Shown here one piece after another: positions 8,565 to 14,908 of a DNA stretch of 29,490 bases. The notes under the pieces were generated by a model that was not told the DNA's origin, did not search any database, and saw nothing but the letters and a program-made list of their open reading frames with translations. A program made the position numbers and the translations under genes. Position 1 is the first letter of the stretch, and each line of letters opens with the position of its first letter. The DNA lies in NCBI GenBank assembly GCA_002454975.1, contig DKJZ01000084.1, positions 1-29,490 on the forward strand, given 5' to 3'. This DNA is from Hylemonella sp. UBA6679. GTDB taxonomy: Bacteria > Pseudomonadota > Gammaproteobacteria > Burkholderiales > Burkholderiaceae_C.

Positions 8565-11519
8565 ATGTTGTTGACCAAAAAGACATCGGCAGCCTCCGGG
8601 GCGGCCAGTTCCCCCTTTGTACACAGCCTGCGTCGCGGGCTGAGCACCGCTTTGCCCACCATGGACCGTCGTGCATTTCTGCGCCGTTCGGGTCTGGGTC
8701 TGGGTGTGGGTATTGCAGCCACACAGCTCACCTTGGTGAAAAAAGCCCGTGCTGCCAGCGGCGTGGCCGTGGGCGACGGCAAAATTGAAGTCAAGCGCAC
8801 GGTGTGCACCCACTGCTCAGTGGGTTGTGCGGTTGACGCGGTTGTTGAAAACGGCGTGTGGGTGCGCCAAGAAGCGGTGTTTGACTCCCCCATCAACCTG
8901 GGCGCGCATTGCGCCAAAGGTGCGGCTTTGCGTGAGCACGGCCACGGCGAGTACCGCCTGCGCTACCCCATGAAGCTGGTGAACGGCAAGTACGAGCGCA
9001 TCAGCTGGGACACGGCGCTCAACGAAATCAGCGCCAAAATGTTGGAGCTGCGCAAAGAGAGCGGCCCAGACAGCGTTTACTTCATTGGCTCGTCCAAGAG
9101 CAACAACGAGCAGGCTTACCTGCTGCGTAAGTTCGTGAGCTTCTGGGGTACCAACAACTGCGACCACCAGGCCCGTATTTGCCACTCCACCACGGTGGCT
9201 GGTGTGGCAAACACCTGGGGTTATGGTGCCATGACCAACTCGTACAACGACATGCAAAACGCCAAAGTGGCGTTGTACATCGGCTCCAACGCTGCTGAAG
9301 CTCACCCTGTGTCCATGCTGCACATGCTGCACGCCAAGGAAACTGGCTGCAAGATGATTGTGGTGGACCCACGTTTCACCCGTACAGCTGCCAAGGCTGA
9401 TGAGTACGTGCGTATCCGTTCGGGCTCAGACATTCCTTTCTTGTTCGGTGTGCTCTATCACATCTTCAAGAACGGCTGGGAAGACAAAAAGTACATCAAC
9501 GACCGTGTCTATGGCATGGAAAAAGTCAAGGCTGACGTCTTGGCCAAGTGGACGCCCGAGAAGGTTGAAGAGGCCTGCGGTGTGCCTGAAGCGCAGATGA
9601 TCAAGGTCGCTTCGATGCTCAACGAGAGCCGTCCTGGCACCATCGTGTGGTGCATGGGCCAGACCCAGCACACCATTGGTAACGCCATGGTGCGTGCTTC
9701 CTGCATCTTGCAATTGGCTTTGGGCAACATCGGCAAAACCGGTGGCGGTACCAACATTTTCCGTGGCCACGACAACGTGCAAGGCGCGACCGACGTGGGC
9801 CCCAACCCAGACTCTTTGCCTGGCTACTACGGCTTGGCTGAAGGCTCTTGGAAGCACTTTGCCAAAACCTGGGGTGTGGACTTTGACTGGATCAAGTCGC
9901 GTTATGCGCCTGGCATGATGGGCAAAAACGGCATCACCGTCTCGCGCTGGATCGACGGTGTGCTGGAGAAAAACGACCTCATCGACCAAGACTCCAACCT
10001 GCGTGGTGTGTTCTATTGGGGCCATGCGCCCAACTCTCAGACCCGTGGTCTGGAGATGAAGCGCGCCATGGACAAGCTCGACTTGCTGGTGGTGGTGGAT
10101 CCTTACCCCTCTGCCACAGCTGCCATGGCTGCCATGCCCGGCAAGCCAGAAGACCTCAACCCCAACCGCGCGGTGTACTTGCTGCCCGCAGCCACACAGT
10201 TCGAGACCAGTGGTTCTGCCACCGCGTCCAACCGTTCGATTCAGTGGCGTGAGAAGGTGATCGACCCCTTGTGGGAGAGCCGTTCTGACCACATGATCAT
10301 GTACCAGTTTGCGCAAAAACTGGGCTTTGACAAAGAGCTGGTCAAAAACTACAAGATGCAAAAAGTCAAAGGCATGGACGAGCCCATGCCCGAAGACATC
10401 TTGCGTGAAATCAACAAGTGTGTCTGGACCATTGGCTACACCGGCCAAAGCCCTGAGCGTTTGAAGGCCCACATGAAGAACATGCACTTGTTCGATGTGA
10501 AAACCCTCAAAGCCAAAGGCGGTAAAGACAAAGAAACCGGCTACGACTTCACCGGTGACTACTTCGGTTTGCCATGGCCTTGCTACGGCACACCTGAGCT
10601 CAAGCACCCAGGTTCGCCCAACCTGTACGACACCTCCAAGCACGTCATGGACGGTGGCGGTAACTTCCGTGCCAACTTTGGTGTGGAGCGTGAAGGCAAG
10701 AGCTTGTTGGCTGAGGATGGCTCGCACTCCAAGGGTGCGGACATCACCACAGGCTACCCCGAACTCGACCACGTTTTGCTCAAGAAGTTGGGCTGGTGGG
10801 ATGAGTTGACCGACGCTGAAAAAACAGCGGCTGAAGGCAAGAACTGGAAGACCGACAGCTCGGGCGGCATGATCCGTGTGTTCATGCAAAACCACGGCTG
10901 CCACCCCTTTGGTAACGCCAAGGCGCGCGCTGTGGTTTGGAACTTCCCAGATCCCATCCCACAGCACCGCGAAGCGCTCTACAGCACCCGTCCTGACCTG
11001 GTGGCCAAGTACCCCAGCCACGACGACCGCAAAGCCTTCTGGCGTCTGCCCACCTTGTACAAAACTGTGCAAGACAAGAACGTGGCCGACAAGGTTCACG
11101 AGAAGTTCCCCTTGATCATGACCTCGGGTCGTTTGGTGGAGTACGAGGGTGGCGGTGAAGAGACCCGCTCCAACCCCTGGTTGGCTGAGCTGCAGCAGGA
11201 GATGTTCATCGAACTCAATCCGAAGACAGCTTCTGAGCGTGGCATTCGCAATGGCGACCGTGTCTGGGTGAGCTCACCCACCGGTGCGCGCTTAAATGTG
11301 CAGGCCATGGTGACCGAGCGTGTGGATTCAGGCACGGTGTTCATGCCCTTCCACTTCTCAGGTCGTTGGCAAGGTGCTGACATGCTCGCCCACTACCCCA
11401 AAGGCGCAGCGCCTGTGGTGCGTGGTGAAGCGATCAACACAGCCACCACTTATGGTTACGACAGCGTGACCATGATGCAAGAGACCAAGACCACCATTTG
11501 CAACGTGGAAAAAGCCTAA
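8565..11519 (+). CDS. fdhA: Tat-exported formate dehydrogenase, catalytic alpha subunit (Cys type)
   Basis: This 984-residue periplasmic catalytic subunit oxidises formate at a bis-MGD Mo/W centre. A Tat signal is seen as DRRAFLRRSG at residues 34-43, behind an unusually long N-region; an internal ATG at 8661 (Met33) would give a normal signal length and is a serious alternative start. The first Fe-S cluster is C81, C84, C88 and C116. NNCDHQARICHSTT places Cys206-His207 where FdnG and FdoG have selenocysteine-His, so this enzyme is of the cysteine type. The C-terminal cofactor-binding domain contains TSGRLVEYEGGGEETRSN and ends near GEAINTATTYGYDSVT. Genes downstream supply its Fe-S and cytochrome b subunits, so electrons most likely go to the quinone pool. 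Confidence 0.96.
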   Translation: MLLTKKTSAASGAASSPFVHSLRRGLSTALPTMDRRAFLRRSGLGLGVGIAATQLTLVKKARAASGVAVGDGKIEVKRTVCTHCSVGCAVDAVVENGVWVRQEAVFDSPINLGAHCAKGAALREHGHGEYRLRYPMKLVNGKYERISWDTALNEISAKMLELRKESGPDSVYFIGSSKSNNEQAYLLRKFVSFWGTNNCDHQARICHSTTVAGVANTWGYGAMTNSYNDMQNAKVALYIGSNAAEAHPVSMLHMLHAKETGCKMIVVDPRFTRTAAKADEYVRIRSGSDIPFLFGVLYHIFKNGWEDKKYINDRVYGMEKVKADVLAKWTPEKVEEACGVPEAQMIKVASMLNESRPGTIVWCMGQTQHTIGNAMVRASCILQLALGNIGKTGGGTNIFRGHDNVQGATDVGPNPDSLPGYYGLAEGSWKHFAKTWGVDFDWIKSRYAPGMMGKNGITVSRWIDGVLEKNDLIDQDSNLRGVFYWGHAPNSQTRGLEMKRAMDKLDLLVVVDPYPSATAAMAAMPGKPEDLNPNRAVYLLPAATQFETSGSATASNRSIQWREKVIDPLWESRSDHMIMYQFAQKLGFDKELVKNYKMQKVKGMDEPMPEDILREINKCVWTIGYTGQSPERLKAHMKNMHLFDVKTLKAKGGKDKETGYDFTGDYFGLPWPCYGTPELKHPGSPNLYDTSKHVMDGGGNFRANFGVEREGKSLLAEDGSHSKGADITTGYPELDHVLLKKLGWWDELTDAEKTAAEGKNWKTDSSGGMIRVFMQNHGCHPFGNAKARAVVWNFPDPIPQHREALYSTRPDLVAKYPSHDDRKAFWRLPTLYKTVQDKNVADKVHEKFPLIMTSGRLVEYEGGGEETRSNPWLAELQQEMFIELNPKTASERGIRNGDRVWVSSPTGARLNVQAMVTERVDSGTVFMPFHFSGRWQGADMLAHYPKGAAPVVRGEAINTATTYGYDSVTMMQETKTTICNVEKA

Positions 11520-11536
11520 GGCACGGGAGATAGACC

Positions 11537-12166
11537 ATGGCACGTATGAAATTTGTTTGCGACGCAGAGCGTTGCATTGAGTGCAACGGTTGTGTAACCG
11601 CTTGTAAAAATGAACACGAAGTACCATGGGGCGTGAACCGCCGCCGTGTGGTGACTTTGAATGACGGCGTTCCTGGCGAGCGTTCCATCTCGGTGGCTTG
11701 CATGCATTGCAGCGATGCACCTTGCATGGCGGTGTGCCCCGTGAACTGCTTTTATCGCACCGATGAAGGTGTGGTTTTGCACGACAAGGATGTGTGCATC
11801 GGCTGCGGCTATTGCTCGTATGCCTGCCCGTTTGGCGCGCCTCAGTTCCCCTCGCAGGGCACTTTCGGTGTGCGCGGCAAGATGGACAAGTGCACGTTCT
11901 GCGCCGGCGGCCCCGAGGCCAACGGCAGCCAGGCTGAGTTTGAAAAATATGGCCGCAACCGTTTGGCCGAAGGCAAGTTGCCTGCTTGCGCTGAGATGTG
12001 CTCGACCAAAGCCCTGCTCGCCGGTGACGGCGACATGGTGGCCGACATCTTCCGTACCCGTGTGTTGAGCCGCGGCAAAGGCGCCGAGGTTTGGGGCTGG
12101 GGCACCGCCTACGGTTCACGCCAAGCTGGCCAAGCACCTGCTGCTGCACCAGGAGCCAAGTCATGA
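11537..12166 (+). CDS. fdhB: Formate dehydrogenase iron-sulfur beta subunit (four [4Fe-4S])
   Basis: This 209-residue electron-transfer subunit links FdhA to the cytochrome b subunit. Sixteen cysteines fit four [4Fe-4S] clusters: C13/16/19/23, C55/58/63/67, C87/90/93/97 and C119/122/151/155. It has no signal peptide, as usual for subunits that ride out with a Tat-tagged partner. Unlike FdnH and FdoH of Escherichia coli, it has no C-terminal membrane helix and ends in a Gly/Ala/Pro tail. It therefore fits the shorter FDH3-type beta subunit. The SD sequence GGGAGA lies just upstream. The stop overlaps the lipoprotein start (ATGA). Confidence 0.95.
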   Translation: MARMKFVCDAERCIECNGCVTACKNEHEVPWGVNRRRVVTLNDGVPGERSISVACMHCSDAPCMAVCPVNCFYRTDEGVVLHDKDVCIGCGYCSYACPFGAPQFPSQGTFGVRGKMDKCTFCAGGPEANGSQAEFEKYGRNRLAEGKLPACAEMCSTKALLAGDGDMVADIFRTRVLSRGKGAEVWGWGTAYGSRQAGQAPAAAPGAKS

Positions 12167-12384
12167 AACAACTTCTCTTGATGGCCGCTTCGGTGGCTTT
12201 GCTCAGCGCTTGCGGTGACAAGCCTCAGTCGGCCGGTGGCGTCAAGTCTGACGCTGCGCCTTACACCGGCACAGGCAAAGCCTATGTGGAAAAGGGCTGG
12301 AAAGAGGGCGACAAAGTCAGCTGGGAATCTCAGCTCAAAGCCCGCGGTATGAACACTCAAAACGAGTACAGCAAGTCCAACTGA
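12163..12384 (+). CDS. Small lipoprotein encoded between fdhB and fdhC
   Basis: This 73-residue protein has a lipoprotein signal (MKQLLLMAASVALLSACG) with lipobox LSAC and acylated Cys18. The mature part, about 56 residues, is polar and contains YTGTGKAYVEKGWKEGDKVS. Its start overlaps the fdhB stop by four bases, so it is co-translated with the enzyme, and fdhC follows 15 bases later. I do not recognise a named domain. Its place between the beta and gamma subunit genes suggests a small periplasmic subunit or assembly factor tethered to a membrane. That would make sense for a complex whose beta subunit lacks its own membrane anchor, but it is inference only. Confidence 0.85.
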   Translation: MKQLLLMAASVALLSACGDKPQSAGGVKSDAAPYTGTGKAYVEKGWKEGDKVSWESQLKARGMNTQNEYSKSN

Positions 12385-12399
12385 CACAGGCCTACGCAC

Positions 12400-13560
12400 A
12401 TGAAAACTACTTTCATCGCTGCCTTGCTGGTGGCCATGACCTGTTTTGGGTCGGCCACGGCGCAAGACAAGCTCAAGGTTGAGCCGCCGGCCAAAGCCCA
12501 GGCCGACGCTGGCATCAAAGGTCAAAGCATCTTGGATGTGAAGCCTGAAGCCAGTGCCGAACCAGGCTACGGCGCGCAGACCAATGCGGAACGCGCCAAA
12601 GTGCAACCCGGCAACAACGCGCCCATGTGGCGTTCGGTGGGCTCGGGTGTCAATGGCTTTAGCAGTTTGCCTGCAAGCGAAGCACCTGAGGCGGGCAACC
12701 TGATTCAAGGCTTTGTTCAGTACCCAGGCTCCAACCTCACCAACGCTGGCGAAGCCTGGCGTCAGGTGCGCAACAACTGGATCATTCCTTACGGTGGTTC
12801 TTTGTTGTTGATCGCACTGGGTGCGGTGGCTTTGATGTACTTTGGCAAAGGCACCATGCAACTGCACGGCCAAGAAACCGGCAAGAAGATTGAGCGCTTT
12901 ACCGCGCTTGAGCGTTCGGCCCACTGGACCAATGCGATTGCATTTTGCGTGCTGGGTATTTCTGGCATCGTGATGGCTTTTGGCAAGTTTTTCTTGCTGC
13001 CAGTCATCGGCAGCACTTTGTTTGGATGGCTCACCTATGCCTTGAAAAACGCCCACAACTTCGCTGGTCCCCTGTTTGCTGTGTCGTTGGTGATTGTGTT
13101 CATCACCTTCATCAAGGACAACATCCCAAGCAAAGATGACATCACCTGGCTGATCAAAGGCGGCGGGATGTTCTCTGGCCAGGAAGTGCCTTCGCACCGC
13201 TTCAATGCGGGTGAAAAAGTGGTGTTCTGGGGTGGTGTGTTCTTCCTGGGCGCTATCGTGGTGGCCTCTGGTTTGGTGCTCGACAAGCTGATTCCCGGCT
13301 TGATCTATGAGCGCAGCACCATGCAAATCAGCCACATGATCCACGCGGTTGCCACGGTTTTGATGATGGCCATGTTCATTGGTCACATCTACATGGGCAC
13401 GGTGGGTATGTCGGGGGCTTACAACGCCATGCGCACGGGTTACGTGGACGAAACCTGGGCCAAAGAGCACCATGAACTTTGGTACAACGACATCAAGGCC
13501 GGCAAGATTCCTGCGCAGCGCTCTTCTGAGCCCGCACCCGGACCTGTGGTCCGTGCCTGA
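12400..13560 (+). CDS. fdhC: Formate dehydrogenase gamma subunit, cytochrome b with long periplasmic N-extension
   Basis: This 386-residue membrane anchor accepts electrons from FdhB and reduces quinone through haem b. After a Sec signal (residues 1-22, ending ATAQ) there are about 100 polar residues. Membrane segments follow at about 127-148, 176-200, 219-238, 274-296 and 313-336. Histidines in or next to the segments (H175, H219, H312, H315, H329) are candidate haem ligands. The C-terminal region contains DETWAKEHHELWYNDIKAG, seen across this family. FdnI and FdoI have a little over 200 residues and lack this N-terminal extension, which is typical of the FDH3-type gamma subunit. It is the fifth gene of the operon. 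Confidence 0.94.
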   Translation: MKTTFIAALLVAMTCFGSATAQDKLKVEPPAKAQADAGIKGQSILDVKPEASAEPGYGAQTNAERAKVQPGNNAPMWRSVGSGVNGFSSLPASEAPEAGNLIQGFVQYPGSNLTNAGEAWRQVRNNWIIPYGGSLLLIALGAVALMYFGKGTMQLHGQETGKKIERFTALERSAHWTNAIAFCVLGISGIVMAFGKFFLLPVIGSTLFGWLTYALKNAHNFAGPLFAVSLVIVFITFIKDNIPSKDDITWLIKGGGMFSGQEVPSHRFNAGEKVVFWGGVFFLGAIVVASGLVLDKLIPGLIYERSTMQISHMIHAVATVLMMAMFIGHIYMGTVGMSGAYNAMRTGYVDETWAKEHHELWYNDIKAGKIPAQRSSEPAPGPVVRA

Positions 13561-13597
13561 GGCTCACGCCCACCATCACAACATCAAAGAGGCCACC

Positions 13598-13954
13598 ATG
13601 AAATCCATTTTGACCCTCCTGGCTGCCAGCACTTTGGCTGTGTCAGCCTTCGCAAAATTGCCACCCCCCAGCGACGAGGCCAAGGCCAAAGCTGCTGAGG
13701 CCGCTGCTAAAACAGCGCACGCTGGTAAGGTTGACGCTTTTCTCCTGTGCAAGTACCAGGACAAAGTAGCAGCCCACACGGCCAAGAACGGCAAGGCTGG
13801 CAAGAAAGATCCGAAAGCAGCCCCATCAGCACCTTGTGCTGATCCTGGTGCCTTCGTTTACACGCCAGCACCTGCTGCGACCCCCACAGCCGCTGCACCA
13901 GCACCTGCGCCTGCAGCAGCACCAGCAGCGGCCGCGCCAGCCAAAAAGAGCTGA
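13598..13954 (+). CDS. Secreted Ala/Pro-rich small protein at the end of the fdh operon
   Basis: This 118-residue protein starts with a Sec signal peptide (MKSILTLLAASTLAVSAFAK; likely cleavage after AFA). The central part is charged and Ala/Lys-rich and holds the only two cysteines (C51 and C80), which could form a disulfide. From about residue 90 it is nearly all Ala and Pro, like a flexible or wall-spanning linker, ending KKS. AAAGAGG gives a ribosome binding site. It is the last gene before the terminator at 13974 and only 37 bases after fdhC, so it is co-transcribed with the enzyme. I recognise no domain. A periplasmic accessory role is possible. Confidence 0.8.
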   Translation: MKSILTLLAASTLAVSAFAKLPPPSDEAKAKAAEAAAKTAHAGKVDAFLLCKYQDKVAAHTAKNGKAGKKDPKAAPSAPCADPGAFVYTPAPAATPTAAAPAPAPAAAPAAAAPAKKS

Positions 13955-13973
13955 ACGTTCTTTTGACCCGACA

Positions 13974-14006
13974 AAGGCCAGGGCCACAAGCCTTGGCCTT
14001 TTTTCT
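13974..14006 (+). terminator. Intrinsic terminator of the fdh operon, or attenuator before fdhD
   Basis: An 11-pair stem with one G-U pair has arms at 13974-13984 and 13990-14000, a loop of CACAA and a following run of T. It lies 20 bases after the last operon gene and only about 16 bases before the fdhD start. It would end most transcripts before fdhD. Confidence 0.88.
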
Positions 14007-14021
14007 TGTACCCTCATCACC

Positions 14022-14864
14022 ATGACCCTGCCTGAACTCACCCAAGCGCGCGCGGAACTAACGCATGCGTTGGAAGCCATCAATGAACACGGCGAACGCG
14101 TGAGCCTGGCTGTGCCCGCTGAGCGTGCGCTGACGGTGTATGTGGACAAGCGCGAGTTGGTGACCTTGATGACCCTGGGTGCTCACCCGGAGTGGTTGGT
14201 CTTGGGTTTTTTGCGTAACCAACGCTTGGTCTCTTCAGTGCAAGACATCGCGTCCATCACGGTGGACTGGAGCGTCGGTGCCGCAGCCGTCAAAACAAAA
14301 GCTGGCATTGACCAGATTGAGCAACGGACCGCCAAAAAAGTGGTGACCACAGGCTGCGGCCAAGGCAGTGTTTTTGGTGATTTGATGGACGAGGTAGATG
14401 CGATTGCGTTGCCACCTGCCACGATCACGCAGGCCCAGTTGTACGGCATTTTGAATGCGATACGCCTCCAAGAAAGCACCTACAAATCAGCCGGGTCTGT
14501 GCATGGATGCGCCCTGTTTGAAGGCGAAGAGATGCTGCTCTTTGTTGAAGATGTGGGCCGCCACAATGCCATCGACACCATTGCAGGCTGGATGTGGCTG
14601 CAAGAGCGCAACATGGCCGGTGACAACAAGGTGTTCTACACCACCGGGCGCCTCACCAGCGAGATGGTGATCAAATCAGCCCAGATGGGCGTGCCTGTGG
14701 TGGTCTCACGCAGCGGCATCACGCAAATGGGTTTGCAAGTGGCGCAAACCGTGGGTTTGTGCGCCATCGGCCGGGCCACCAACAAGCATTTCTTGTGCTA
14801 CAGCGGCTCTGAGCGCTTGGTGTCTCAGCCTGAGCTTGCCGGTCCAAAAATCGCCAGGCATTGA
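14022..14864 (+). CDS. fdhD: FdhD-family formate dehydrogenase accessory sulfurtransferase, single-Cys variant
   Basis: In Escherichia coli, FdhD carries sulfur from IscS to the Mo-bis-MGD cofactor, a step needed for active formate dehydrogenase. This 280-residue protein has the family landmarks: LGFLRNQRLV, then GSVHGCALF near residue 158, DVGRHNAIDTI (177-187) and TTGRLTSEMVIKSAQMGVP (207-225). The usual CxxC loop reads TTGCGQGSVFG, so Cys112 is present but the second Cys is glycine. Other cysteines are C163, C247 and C259. An in-frame extension to 13836 exists but lies inside the preceding gene and is rejected. There is no Shine-Dalgarno and the terminator lies just upstream, so expression may be low or use a hidden promoter. 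It probably serves both formate dehydrogenases. Confidence 0.92.
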   Translation: MTLPELTQARAELTHALEAINEHGERVSLAVPAERALTVYVDKRELVTLMTLGAHPEWLVLGFLRNQRLVSSVQDIASITVDWSVGAAAVKTKAGIDQIEQRTAKKVVTTGCGQGSVFGDLMDEVDAIALPPATITQAQLYGILNAIRLQESTYKSAGSVHGCALFEGEEMLLFVEDVGRHNAIDTIAGWMWLQERNMAGDNKVFYTTGRLTSEMVIKSAQMGVPVVVSRSGITQMGLQVAQTVGLCAIGRATNKHFLCYSGSERLVSQPELAGPKIARH

Positions 14865-14877
14865 CCACACACACCGG

Positions 14878-14904
14878 CTAGCTTGGGCAAATGGCCTAAG
14901 CTAG
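14878..14904 (+). promoter_or_regulatory. Hairpin directly before the start codon of the ABC permease gene
   Basis: CTAGCTTGGGC and GCCTAAGCTAG pair over 11 positions (one G-U) around a five-base loop, AAATG. The stem ends four bases before the ATG at 14909 and covers the place where a ribosome binding site would be. No run of T follows on the + strand, so it is not a standard terminator. It could limit translation of the permease, or mark the 3' end of fdhD transcripts. Confidence 0.6.
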
Positions 14905-14908
14905 ACGC

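Noticed and set aside
9426..11099. Open frame of 557 codons on the - strand inside fdhA
   Set aside because: It is fully antisense to a clear catalytic subunit. Its His/Val-rich composition is typical of shadow frames in GC-rich codons, and no domain is seen.
12109..13473. Open frame of 454 codons on the - strand across fdhB, the lipoprotein gene and fdhC
   Set aside because: It spans three clear + strand genes and shows no recognisable protein features.
13836..14021. N-terminal extension of FdhD
   Set aside because: It lies in another frame of the Ala/Pro-rich protein gene and across the terminator, is His/Gln/Pro-rich, and lacks similarity to FdhD.
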